A stretch of DNA of 64,000 nt, taken from contig JBAQYM010000131.1 in assembly GCA_049300095.1 (NCBI GenBank), forward strand, positions 5,220-69,219. The letters run 5' to 3'. Below, piece after piece: positions 17,780 through 25,999 of the stretch (position 1 is the first letter of the stretch; every line of letters starts with the position of its first letter). This DNA is from SbD1 sp049300095. GTDB lineage: Bacteria; Desulfobacterota; Syntrophobacteria; Syntrophobacterales; Syntrophobacteraceae. A model generated the notes under the pieces. That model did not search any database. It was not told the DNA's origin and saw only the letters and a program-made list of their open reading frames with translations. The translations under genes and the position numbers were made by a program.

Positions 17780-17852
17780 TTCGCACCTCATATCCGAAAA
17801 CACTCTGGTTGTGATCTGCTCACCAACTGAACTCGTCTTGAATATACCATTT

Positions 17853-17868
17853 GGCAATTCTCGTGCCT
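17853..17868 (-). promoter_or_regulatory. Sigma54 promoter of PEP-CTERM paralogue 2
   Basis: On the minus strand the sequence reads AGGCACGAGAATTGCC: GG and GC are 10 bases apart, GGCACG and TTGC match the -24/-12 consensus. Expected start near 17842, giving a leader of about 63 bases. The site sits between GGTATAT and ATATACC, a short inverted repeat that could bind a regulator. Confidence 0.8.
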
Positions 17869-18282
17869 TACCGGTATATCCTTGCCTGGGGCCGTTTTGT
17901 GGGACTCCGCGTCCTGCTCGGGAAGAATTCGGGTTACCGTTTTGAAATTCGCAGTACGTAATCCGAATTCGAGTCCCAACCGGGTGACCGGGCGACGGAC
18001 CTCAGCGTCCCAAGGGGCGTGGGGACCGGATTTGACGGAGGAATACCTCAATGGCGGAAAGAACGGGATAACTATTCGCATAAGCGCCTGGCTGCTGGAT
18101 AGTAACCAGTAGGCTATAAGGGGGGGGGCAAGTTTGAATTTACGGTTAAACAGCGTGGTTGATCGTAGAGAAGAATTAAGATGGGGAAGGAACTGTTACT
18201 GCGGGATGGGGCCGAAACGGGAGCCGGTTGCGCCTATCTATAAGTAACCGTATGGTGTTCGGCCGGGGCCATGGCGAAGGCG
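17869..18282. other. Intergenic region, nothing recognised
   Basis: Possible enhancer sites for the sigma54 promoter at 17853 would lie here, but I could not define one. A run of nine G residues is at about 18120-18128. No gene seen. Confidence 0.45.
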
Positions 18283-18316
18283 GAAAAATGAAAGTGCCGG
18301 ACAGAGGCGTCCGGCA
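18283..18316 (-). terminator. Intrinsic terminator after the ribbon-helix-helix gene
   Basis: On the minus strand TGCCGGAC pairs with GTCCGGCA around a 6-base loop, then CTTTCATTTTTCC, about 85 bases after the stop codon. Confidence 0.75.
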
Positions 18317-18399
18317 TCGCACGCCGATACTGCAAAAGGAATTCACGGGATAGTGCGCCGGGAGCGAAGTACATGCGGCGCGGGTGGTTGGATCACGTT

Positions 18400-18660
18400 C
18401 TATTCGGGATCGGCGGCGACCTTTCCGGGCGTCCGCATCAACCGCATACTTTGAGTCATCGAATAGTCCGACGATTCGTCCATCTTGGAGGATGAACGCT
18501 TCTTGGGCAGAACGATTTCGACGTTGTCGTATTCTTTTTCCACCAACTCCACTATCAGGTCGTTCATCGTAACGTTAAGGTCGGCAGCCAGCAGCCTGAG
18601 TTTTCGGTGGGTCTCCTCAGACAGTCTCAACTGAAGCTGTTTACGTTTATCATCTTCCAT
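18400..18660 (-). CDS. Ribbon-helix-helix (CopG/Arc-like) DNA-binding protein
   Basis: 86 residues. The first 45 fit a ribbon-helix-helix fold: strand KQLQLRLSEETHRKL, then helices LRLLAADLNVTMNDLIVELVEKEY. The rest is a charged, Ser-rich tail. Such proteins are small transcriptional repressors or antitoxins. No toxin gene lies beside it, so an orphan regulator is more likely. The ribosome site AGGAAGGA, a promoter-like pair at 18721-18750 and a terminator make it a complete stand-alone unit. Its target is unknown. Confidence 0.72.
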   Translation of the reverse strand: MEDDKRKQLQLRLSEETHRKLRLLAADLNVTMNDLIVELVEKEYDNVEIVLPKKRSSSKMDESSDYSMTQSMRLMRTPGKVAADPE

Positions 18661-18720
18661 TGCAGTTCCTTCCTTTCAGCCTTCCGGATTTGTTTTTTGG
18701 CATAGTCCGCAGAGCTTATA

Positions 18721-18750
18721 AAAATACATTATCGCCGACATTGGTGTCAA
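18721..18750 (-). promoter_or_regulatory. Sigma70-type promoter of the ribbon-helix-helix gene
   Basis: Minus-strand TTGACA, 18-base spacer, TATTTT, placed about 60 bases before the ATG. The -35 box is perfect; the -10 box is weak. Confidence 0.5.
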
Positions 18751-19039
18751 TTACTTTAGCTCGGCGGCGGAAGGCGCGCCGAATTCCCGCCGCGGTCGCT
18801 CACGGGTCCTTGCGCATAATGCCGCACGGGTGGCGGCCGGTGTTTTCCTGGTGTCTGTTCCGCCCGGGGCGGCCGGTGGACGGATTTGCGCTCTTTCAAA
18901 GGCGCCCCCGCCCCGTGGCTTGATTTTACTTGTAGGATGAGAAATAGGGCAATAAGATAGTAACATCTACGGGAAGGTATCAATATTTCCCAACAGACCG
19001 CCCCCTTTACCGGCCAAACCAAATTGTATATTATCCCGA

Positions 19040-19074
19040 GTCACATTTTGCTCAATTTTGGGGAAAAATGTGAC
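19040..19074. promoter_or_regulatory. Inverted repeat GTCACATTTT, possible operator
   Basis: Perfect 10-bp arms GTCACATTTT/AAAATGTGAC with a 15-base AT-rich centre, 236 bases before the SNase-like gene. It could be a protein-binding site. The rest of 18751-19309 shows no gene. Confidence 0.4.
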
Positions 19075-19309
19075 GATTTTGGAAATTAGCGGGGAATGTA
19101 ATCGAGTTGGCGGAGCTGTATCATCGGGCGCCGCCGCGCTGGTTCGCGCGCCGTCCCGGCAGCATTCCCCGTCGTGCCGGCCGTTGAAGGCGCGTGAAAT
19201 GGTTCCGTTGCACTCGAATATTTGAAACCCCCGCCCGCGTTGCGACCGGCATACGGGGTGGAAGCAGTCCGCGGGGGAGATCAGCCGCTTATGGAACAGG
19301 TCGATTGAT

Positions 19310-19870
19310 ATGAATACAACATCGGATTATATATGTAGCCGCGGATTCGTACGTATATTATTAGTCTCGTTATGCATATTGTTTGTCTGCCTCTCGTCAT
19401 GTTATGCGGATTTGGGGAAGGTTGTTGAAGTTCGGGAAGGCGACCTGCTGATGATTGCTACCAATGGGACAACGCAAAAAATCCGGTTATATGGGGTCAT
19501 GTGCCCGGTTAAGGGGCAACCGTTCCATGAAGATGCGCGCATGCTGACGAATTTCCTGTGTTTGCAGAAAAGTGTCGATTTTACCCCGATGTATCGCGCC
19601 GCCGACGATGTGGTGTATGCCCTCGTAAGAATCGACGGGACCAAGTATTTCTTGAATGAGCGCCTGATGGGCTACGGAATGGCCTGGGTCAAGCCGACCG
19701 AGTGCAAGGCGTCGTTATGCAATGAGTGGAGAAAACTGGAAAGAATCGCCCGGGAAAATGCAATCGGACTCTGGGGGGCGCCGTCTCCGGTTCCGCCCTG
19801 GGAGTGGGCGAGGGAAAAAAGAAAGGACATGTATCATCGAAGCCGCGAGGCCCCTAACAAGCAGGAATGA
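19310..19870 (+). CDS. Secreted SNase-like (thermonuclease-fold) protein, probably inactive
   Basis: 186 residues. Signal peptide with hydrophobic core VRILLVSLCILFVCLSSC (about 14-31), then a staphylococcal-nuclease-like OB fold (about 35-160): KVVEVREGDLLMI, IRLYGVMCPVKGQPF, DARMLTNFL, GYGMAWV, and the end motif NAIGLWG. Active members keep a Glu after the CP/AP motif and an Arg in a DxYGR segment; here these read CPV and DVVYAL, so the catalytic Glu and Arg seem lost. The gene lies just upstream of the export operon, separated by a promoter. A non-catalytic, possibly binding role is inferred. Confidence 0.7.
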   Translation: MNTTSDYICSRGFVRILLVSLCILFVCLSSCYADLGKVVEVREGDLLMIATNGTTQKIRLYGVMCPVKGQPFHEDARMLTNFLCLQKSVDFTPMYRAADDVVYALVRIDGTKYFLNERLMGYGMAWVKPTECKASLCNEWRKLERIARENAIGLWGAPSPVPPWEWAREKRKDMYHRSREAPNKQE

Positions 19871-19923
19871 TTACTCGTTTGTACCTGCATTGGGTGTTTT
19901 TTCTCCCCCCTCCGACTATCTTA

Positions 19924-19952
19924 TTGAAAGCAGGGGGGAATTACCCTATAAT
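19924..19952 (+). promoter_or_regulatory. Sigma70 promoter of the polysaccharide operon
   Basis: TTGAAA, 17-base spacer, TATAAT: five of six and six of six matches at ideal spacing. Expected start near 19959, 47 bases before the export-protein ATG. It likely drives the genes from 20006 rightward. Confidence 0.75.
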
Positions 19953-20005
19953 CGGTCCAAACTCCGCCCTGGACTGATCTAAAACCCTAAAAATGCAGGT
20001 AAAAA

Positions 20006-20752
20006 ATGAGATTGAGAACGTTGCTGCTTCTTGTTCTTTCACTTTTGGTTTACTGCTGCGGGCCGTTTAGCGAAAACGCCAAGAAGGTGGGGCTTCCGGG
20101 CACTGAGGTTCCTCCGATGGAATCGGAGTACCGGATCCGAGTTGGGGACAAACTGTCCATTAAGCTTTTCTACAATCCGGACCTCAACCAGGAGTGTATT
20201 GTCAGGCCGGACGGGAGAATTTCCCTGCTGCTGGTGCAGGACATAAATGCCGCCGGACGGACCCCGCGAGAGCTGACGGTGGAACTCAACCAGATTTATG
20301 ACAAATATCTCCAGCAACCCGAGGTTGTTGTGATTGTCAATTCGTTTGCTGGGCACAAGGTTTTTGTGGGCGGCGAGGTGAACCTGCCCGGCGCCAAGGA
20401 TATTTCCGGACCGACAACGGTTCTCCAGGCCGTCTATCTTGCCCTCGGATTCAAGGACACCGCTCGCCTGAACGAGGTGGTGCTTATCAGGAGAGGACCG
20501 GATTTCAAGCCCTACCTCGTTGCTCTCGACATTGAAAAGGCGATGAAAGGCATTGACATCAAACAGGACGTATTTCTGCAGCCTTATGATATAGTGCTTG
20601 TCCCACGGTCCAATATTGCGGATGTGAATCTTTGGATAAACCAGTATCTCCGCACCCCTCTCAGCGTGCCTCGCGATTTTCTCTATTATTACCAGTTTGG
20701 AGAGGCCGTGAGAGCGGGGACCGTTGGTACGTCCGGTATTGGTGGTTTTTAG
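20006..20752 (+). CDS. Polysaccharide export outer-membrane lipoprotein (Wza-like, SLBB)
   Basis: 248 residues. Lipoprotein-like signal (MRLRTLLLLVLSLLVYC with Cys near 17-18), a Poly_export domain (about 40-115: YRIRVGDKLSIKLF, VRPDGRISLLLVQDI, GRTPRELTVEL) and an SLBB-type beta-grasp domain (about 118-205: VFVGGEVNLPGA, TVLQAVYLALGF). Such proteins form the outer-membrane channel for polysaccharide. It is shorter than E. coli Wza and has one SLBB domain, as in exosortase-linked loci. First gene of the operon; the stop lies three bases before the next start. Confidence 0.9.
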   Translation: MRLRTLLLLVLSLLVYCCGPFSENAKKVGLPGTEVPPMESEYRIRVGDKLSIKLFYNPDLNQECIVRPDGRISLLLVQDINAAGRTPRELTVELNQIYDKYLQQPEVVVIVNSFAGHKVFVGGEVNLPGAKDISGPTTVLQAVYLALGFKDTARLNEVVLIRRGPDFKPYLVALDIEKAMKGIDIKQDVFLQPYDIVLVPRSNIADVNLWINQYLRTPLSVPRDFLYYYQFGEAVRAGTVGTSGIGGF

Positions 20753-20755
20753 CGC

Positions 20756-22306
20756 ATGACAATTCAAGACAACAGTCAAGAGCAGCCAAACATGACTCAG
20801 ACTCAAATTCCGGATCGGAACTCAAGTCATCAAGCTCAGTTGCCGCCCGCGCGCCTTTTGCCCGCGGCACAGGTTAAGCCTGCATTTAGTATCCGCGATT
20901 ATCTTGGTTTGTTCTTCAAACACAAACTTGGTATCCTTACCGCTTTTTTGACGATTATCGCCGGCGCCGTATTCTTTGTGACGTTTATTTACATTCCGAA
21001 ATACCAGGCAAAATCGCTGATGCTTGTGAAGTTCGGCTGGGAGACTTTTAGTCCCGACCTCTCGCTGGAGGGTAAGAATAAGCCCATAATCAACCAGGCC
21101 GAACTTATTCAGTCGGAAGTGCGCATTGTGCACAGCAGGGACTTGCTTGAGAAGGTCGTAAATTCATTAAAGCCCGAGAGCATTTACCCGGAGTTGATTC
21201 GCCGTCCTATTCTCGGGATGACCAACACCGAGGCGGCCGTTTCTCTCATGGACAAAGATCTGACCATAGGCGCGGCGCGAGGCAATATTATTGAAGTTGC
21301 ATATACTTCAGAATATCCCTCTGTCGCAGCCTCTGTTGTTAATCAGCTTGTTAATTTCCATATTGAAAGACGTAATGAAATCTTTAAGGACCCGAAATCA
21401 GTTATTTTCCTTCAGAAGAAACTCGATGAATACACGCAGAAACTTGCGGACGCTGAAAAGAAGCTGATGACATTCAAGAATGATACGCAGATAGTTTCTT
21501 TTGATGACCAGCGTAAACTTCTACTAAACCAGCAGTCGAACCTTGTTAAAGCGCTTCAGGAGTGTGAAGGCCAGAAAAAGGAAAACTCGGAGAAGGTTAT
21601 CGAATACGAAAGGCAAATGAGCGTAGTCCCAAAGATGGAACCGGGAAGCCCTGAGTCCATAGCGCTTCGAATTACGGGTACCGAGGCAAAGCTGCTTCAG
21701 CTCCGGCTCAACGAAAGAGAACTTCTTGCCAGGTACAAAGAAGACAACAAATTGGTCGTTGGCGTTCGGGAGCAGATACAGATAACAGAAAAGTACCTTG
21801 AAGCTCAATCCAAGTTGAAACCGGCTGAAGCTATTAATCCCACTTGGCGTCATGTTTATTGGGCATTTATAACAAACCAGGCGGACCTTAACGCTGTGAA
21901 TGCCAGGGAAGCGATTGTGAAGGCGCAGCTTGGTGAACACAATGTCAAGCTACAGGCTTTTGAGGATTTGGAGACGAAGAATAATGAGCTTTCCCGAGAG
22001 GTGGTGAACCTTGAGGAGAAATTCCGCAGCTACCAGCAAAGGCTCGAGGAAGCAAAAATACAGGATGAACTCGAGCGCCAAAAAATGACCAGTGTCAGCA
22101 TTATTGAACGCGCCGCGGTGCCGGGAATTCCCATCAACCCGCTCAAGCCCGGCATACTCATCCCGGGCATTATCGCTTTTGCGGTTATAGGAAGCCTGGG
22201 ATTTGGTTTTCTGCTTGAATTCTTGAGCCATGGGGTGAGCACCCCCACTGATGCGGAAAAGCGATTGCAACTCCCGGTATTGGTTTCAATTTCGATTAAA
22301 AATTGA
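20756..22306 (+). CDS. Wzz/GumC-type chain-length determinant protein
   Basis: 516 residues, inner membrane. A disordered N-terminus (1-45), first membrane span near 60-82 (LTAFLTIIAGAVFFVTFIYI), periplasmic Wzz domain with long coiled coils (about 190-460), a proline-rich segment INPLKPGILIP and the second span near 470-490. It governs chain length and export together with the outer-membrane channel and the CpsD-like ATPase; the kinase is a separate gene here (23610). It is transcribed with its neighbours. Confidence 0.9.
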   Translation: MTIQDNSQEQPNMTQTQIPDRNSSHQAQLPPARLLPAAQVKPAFSIRDYLGLFFKHKLGILTAFLTIIAGAVFFVTFIYIPKYQAKSLMLVKFGWETFSPDLSLEGKNKPIINQAELIQSEVRIVHSRDLLEKVVNSLKPESIYPELIRRPILGMTNTEAAVSLMDKDLTIGAARGNIIEVAYTSEYPSVAASVVNQLVNFHIERRNEIFKDPKSVIFLQKKLDEYTQKLADAEKKLMTFKNDTQIVSFDDQRKLLLNQQSNLVKALQECEGQKKENSEKVIEYERQMSVVPKMEPGSPESIALRITGTEAKLLQLRLNERELLARYKEDNKLVVGVREQIQITEKYLEAQSKLKPAEAINPTWRHVYWAFITNQADLNAVNAREAIVKAQLGEHNVKLQAFEDLETKNNELSREVVNLEEKFRSYQQRLEEAKIQDELERQKMTSVSIIERAAVPGIPINPLKPGILIPGIIAFAVIGSLGFGFLLEFLSHGVSTPTDAEKRLQLPVLVSISIKN

Positions 22307-22322
22307 TAAAGCTTTATAAAAT

Positions 22323-23303
22323 ATGTACCTTGATTTCTTTAAGTTAGAGAAGAGCCCTTTCCACATAACTCCCGACCCGGAGTTTTTGTTCCTGACCTCA
22401 AGTCATAAGGAAGCGGCCGCGTCGATCAGCTACGGCATTGAACAAAGGAAAGGATTCATCGCCATTACCGGTGAGGTCGGGGTAGGGAAGACCACGATCC
22501 TGCGATCGTATCTGCGGATGCTGGACCCCGAAAAGAACAAAGTTATTTATATATTCAACACTTCTCTTACGTTTCAGCAGCTTTTGAAGCAGATTTTCTT
22601 CGAATTGGGTTTTGCAGTCGGAAATGAAGATGATCACGAACTCGTAAATCGGCTTTTCCGATTCCTTATCAAGGAATACAGAGAGAAGTTCAATATTTTG
22701 TTGATCATCGATGAAGCTCAAAATATGCCGATTCCGACTCTCGAACGGCTCAGGATGCTGTCGAATCTGGAGACAGCCGAGGATAAGCTGCTGCAAATAG
22801 TAATGGTCGGGCAGCCCGAATTTGATGTCACCCTGGATAAGCCCGAGTTGCGGCAACTCAAGCAGCGAATTGCCGTGCGCGCGCGTATTGCGCCTCTCAG
22901 CCCCGAGGAGAGCAGGGCGTATATTCTCCACAGGCTGATGAAAGCTTCGTCTTTTTTTTCGCCGATCTTTACAGAAGGTGCGCTCGACTTGATCATTTCC
23001 AAGGCGAACGGAATCCCGCGGGTGATCAACATCCTGTGCGACAATGCCCTGATAACCGCTTTCGGATACCAGCGAAATCCCGTCGATCCCGGGGTGGTCC
23101 GGGAAGTGGTTGCCGACATCAATGGCAGCGAGAGACCCAAGCGCGCTTCACTTTGGCATAGGATCCTGTGGTTTTTGCCCTCTTTTTTCCTTTCGCGAGG
23201 CAAGCCTGCCCGGCAGGCGGGCTCATTAGGGGAAAGCGCCCGGCCGCTGTCCGGAATGAGCGAACCCGAGTCTGTTGCTCGCGGAAGAGACAGGTCAAAA
23301 TAG
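22323..23303 (+). CDS. Exosortase-associated AAA ATPase (ExeA/GspA-like)
   Basis: 326 residues, AAA ATPase of the ExeA type: MYLDFFKLEKSPFHITPDPEFLF at the N-terminus is the family hallmark (only part quoted: FKLEKSPFHITPDP), Walker A GEVGVGKTT (about 50), Walker B LLIIDEAQNM (about 125), arginine-finger region RQLKQRIAVRARI and a C-terminal helical lid. These ATPases are regular members of exosortase polysaccharide loci. Role in assembly or export is not defined. Sixteen bases follow the Wzz-like gene. Confidence 0.85.
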   Translation: MYLDFFKLEKSPFHITPDPEFLFLTSSHKEAAASISYGIEQRKGFIAITGEVGVGKTTILRSYLRMLDPEKNKVIYIFNTSLTFQQLLKQIFFELGFAVGNEDDHELVNRLFRFLIKEYREKFNILLIIDEAQNMPIPTLERLRMLSNLETAEDKLLQIVMVGQPEFDVTLDKPELRQLKQRIAVRARIAPLSPEESRAYILHRLMKASSFFSPIFTEGALDLIISKANGIPRVINILCDNALITAFGYQRNPVDPGVVREVVADINGSERPKRASLWHRILWFLPSFFLSRGKPARQAGSLGESARPLSGMSEPESVARGRDRSK

Positions 23304-23331
23304 GGCGGAACCTCTAATACCGAGTTGCGTT

Positions 23332-23424
23332 CAAAATCCCCCCTGCCCCCCTTTAGAAAAGGGGGGAACTTGGTAATGTCCAGCGGATTCCCCCCTTTTC
23401 TAAAGGGGGGCAGGGGGGATTTTG
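23332..23424. repeat. Long G/C-run palindrome
   Basis: CAAAATCCCCCCTGCCCCCC at the left end is mirrored perfectly at the right end; arms of about 37 bases enclose a 19-base loop. A transcript would fold into a very stable hairpin between the ATPase and CpsD-like genes and may cause partial termination. It is a common dispersed repeat type; one copy in this window. Confidence 0.85.
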
Positions 23425-23609
23425 TGAGGCGCGGATATCAGCACCATCTCTTGTGAAACTTACCGATTGGAGAAGGATTATCGGATCATGCAACTGAAGT
23501 TTCACCCCCGTTCAAACCGCGTCCGAGGACGTGGCGGCGGCGCTTGAGCGCAACTTAGTATAAGGGACCAAGGGTTGCAGTCCAAAACTCTTTTTGAAAG
23601 AACCATGAT

Positions 23610-24368
23610 ATGAGTAAAATCTACGAGGCATTGCAGTACGCCTACAAAAAAAAGGGCCAGGGGGCAATCCCGCCGTTTCCAATTACCTTGGAAAGCGCGA
23701 GTCCCGCGCGGTATGCCGTGGCCGAGGCGGCCACGGAGGATCTCGAATTCAAAGAGGAGATGTTGGGCCTCTACAAGATGATCGATTCCCTGCTGCCCGA
23801 TGCCAAGTCCAAGCTCATTCAGTTTATCGGTACCGGGAGAGGAGAAGGCACCTCCACGATAACGCGGGAGTTTGCGAAGGTGGCCGCGGACGAGATCGGC
23901 CAATCCGTGCTCCTGTTGGATGCGGACCGGCATCACCCGTCTCAGCACCTCTTTTTCAAAATTCCGGGCGATTTTGGTTGGATAGAGGCGTTAAAGAAAG
24001 GGGACAGGGTCCAGGACGCATTGCATCGTGTAGAGCATTCGAATCTGGTTGTTAGTCCTTCGATAAACGCGGCCGGTTCCACACCGGAAATTTTCAATTC
24101 TCCCGTGTTCGACAACCTCTTACAGACCTTTAAAAATGACTTCGAGCTGATTCTTATCGATTCCGCTCCTTATTTCACCTCGCCCGACGGTTTGGCCATC
24201 GCTTCCAAAGTGGACGGTATCGTTTTGGTGGTCGAGGCCGAGAAGACCAAGTGGCAGGCGGTAAAGATGTTGAAAGAAAAGGTCGACAGGGTGGGAGGCA
24301 ATATACTGGGCGTCATACTCAACAAGAGGCGCTTCTACATTCCCCAGTATATTTATAAATACCTGTAG
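23610..24368 (+). CDS. CpsD/CapB-like protein (tyrosine-kinase family) with altered Walker A
   Basis: 252 residues, cytoplasmic MinD/BY-kinase fold. Walker A' is VLLLDADRHHPS and Walker B is LILIDSAPYF, both typical. The Walker A loop reads GRGEGTSTI where GEGKST is usual, so the phosphate-binding lysine is a threonine. The C-terminus YIPQYIYKYL is tyrosine-rich like the autophosphorylation cluster of BY-kinases. It should act with the Wzz-like protein encoded at 20756; whether it hydrolyses ATP is uncertain. I recall similar GEGTST loops in deltaproteobacterial homologues, so the change may be a clade feature. Confidence 0.82.
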   Translation: MSKIYEALQYAYKKKGQGAIPPFPITLESASPARYAVAEAATEDLEFKEEMLGLYKMIDSLLPDAKSKLIQFIGTGRGEGTSTITREFAKVAADEIGQSVLLLDADRHHPSQHLFFKIPGDFGWIEALKKGDRVQDALHRVEHSNLVVSPSINAAGSTPEIFNSPVFDNLLQTFKNDFELILIDSAPYFTSPDGLAIASKVDGIVLVVEAEKTKWQAVKMLKEKVDRVGGNILGVILNKRRFYIPQYIYKYL

Positions 24369-24799
24369 ATACGATAATTGTGCCGGCAAAGACACAAGGG
24401 TTTAAAGTTTCGCATGATCTCCTTGCCATGATCGACTAGGGTTCCCAAAAGCTCTTTGAGCCTGATGGTTACATTTGTGTTTCGAGGGAAAACCTGTTTA
24501 AAAATCGATATTTGAAAATATGAGGACCACTAGGCGGAAATTGCCGGTATCCCTGTAAAATTACCCGCATTGGATAGGTAGGCTACCTTTTATATCCCCT
24601 GCAAAATCATCCTTTTCTTATCGCTTGCTCTTAGTTATCATGGCCCAAGTACCCAATAGGATAATGAGTATCTAGTGATAGTGCTTTCGATATGGGGATC
24701 TATCGCTGATAGGGATGTGTCGCCATGACGTTCTTCCCCGTAAATGCTTTACGGCTCTTAGAGTCTGCCATGAATGCTGGAAAAGGGAGATTAGCGACA
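24369..24799. other. Non-coding leader before the sugar transferase
   Basis: About 430 bases, AT-richer than the genes, with short inverted repeats (CTAGTGATAG/CTATCGCTGATAG region near 24673-24712). No riboswitch family was recognised. An alternative start of the next gene at 24725 would shorten it. Confidence 0.45.
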
Positions 24800-25951
24800 A
24801 TGGAACTTGATTTTCCAAAGATGGGCGATGGCCTCTCGGACAGTTTCCAGGGAGCAACCGCCGATCCGTCGCCATTCGTCTATGATGAGCGCTCGTTTAA
24901 CAGGATGCTCGCTCGCGAGCGCAAGCGGACCGAGAGATCAAAGAGGCAGTTTATCCTGCTCCTCCTGTCCCGCTCCGAAATTCCCGTGGGGGAAAACGGC
25001 AGAAATCCCTATAACAAAATCCTGTCCTCCCTTGCCGCTTCCATCCGGGACATAGATGTACTGGGATGGTACAAAGCGGGCAGGTCACTGGGGATCATCT
25101 GTCCGGAGATCGATGATTCCGCCAAGGGACCGGCCGCAAAGTCCATTCTCGATCGCGTGAATTCCAATCTTGCCGCCAATCTCGTCCCCGAGGAAAGGGA
25201 GAAGCTCGAAGTATCCATGTACCTTTTTCCGGAAGCCAACGGCGTGCCGGATTCCACGGAGGACCTTGCGCTCTATCCCGATATTCAGCGTCTGCGTGCC
25301 GGTCAAAGAATTCCTCTACTGCTGAAAAGACTCATCGACATCGTCGGAAGCCTTGGGGCGCTGATTGTGTTTTCCCCTCTTTTTCTGGCAATTTCGATCA
25401 TGATAAAGCTCACCTCGGATGGGCCTGTCCTTTTTCGGCAGCGTCGGGTGGGGCGGTACGGAAAGGTGTTTACCTTTTACAAATTCAGGTCGATGTATGT
25501 TAATAACGATCCCGCGATCCATCGCGATTATGTCAAAAAGCTGATATGCAGTTCAAAAACGGGGGCTGGGGAAAACGGCGGTTCACAGGAAAAAGTGTTC
25601 AAGATTAAAAACGATCCCCGGATCACCTGGGTCGGCAGAATCATAAGGAAGACCAGTCTCGATGAGTTGCCGCAGTTTATCAACGTTCTCAGGGGGGAGA
25701 TGTCGCTTGTCGGCCCGAGGCCGCCTATTCCCTACGAGTGCGAAGACTACGAAATATGGCACAAGAGGCGGATATTCGACATGAAGCCCGGCATCACCGG
25801 ACTTTGGCAGGTGGCGGGAAGGAGCAGGACAACTTTTGACGAGATGGTGCGTCTTGATATATACTACGTGAGAAACTGGTCCCTCTGGCTGGATCTCAAG
25901 ATTTTGCTCCAGACACCCTGGGCGGTCGTAACCAGCAGGGGGGCATACTAA
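24800..25951 (+). CDS. Initiating sugar-1-phosphate transferase with N-terminal GGDEF-like domain
   Basis: 383 residues. Residues about 30-155 form the same degenerate GGDEF-like domain as the protein at 16070. Residues about 170-383 are a PF02397 phosphoglycosyl transferase: membrane helix LLKRLIDIVGSLGALIVFSP, then GPVLFRQRRVGRYGK, FTFYKFRSM, RKTSLDELPQFINVL, SLVGPRPP and PGITGLWQV. The enzyme moves a sugar phosphate onto undecaprenyl phosphate, the first step of repeat-unit assembly. The usual N-terminal multi-span (CoA-binding-like) part is absent and replaced by the soluble domain. Start 24800 (GGGAG upstream) matches the paralogue; 24725 is possible. Confidence 0.88.
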   Translation: MELDFPKMGDGLSDSFQGATADPSPFVYDERSFNRMLARERKRTERSKRQFILLLLSRSEIPVGENGRNPYNKILSSLAASIRDIDVLGWYKAGRSLGIICPEIDDSAKGPAAKSILDRVNSNLAANLVPEEREKLEVSMYLFPEANGVPDSTEDLALYPDIQRLRAGQRIPLLLKRLIDIVGSLGALIVFSPLFLAISIMIKLTSDGPVLFRQRRVGRYGKVFTFYKFRSMYVNNDPAIHRDYVKKLICSSKTGAGENGGSQEKVFKIKNDPRITWVGRIIRKTSLDELPQFINVLRGEMSLVGPRPPIPYECEDYEIWHKRRIFDMKPGITGLWQVAGRSRTTFDEMVRLDIYYVRNWSLWLDLKILLQTPWAVVTSRGAY

Positions 25952-25999
25952 GATAGTACGATCTTCCGGGTTCCGGTGTTTCGAGGCTAAGGGGGAGGG

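Noticed and set aside
18400..18660. Toxin-antitoxin pair
   Set aside because: Only the ribbon-helix-helix gene is present; no toxin-sized gene lies on either side.
24369..24724. Possible c-di-GMP riboswitch before the sugar transferase
   Set aside because: The conserved GEMM motifs are absent.
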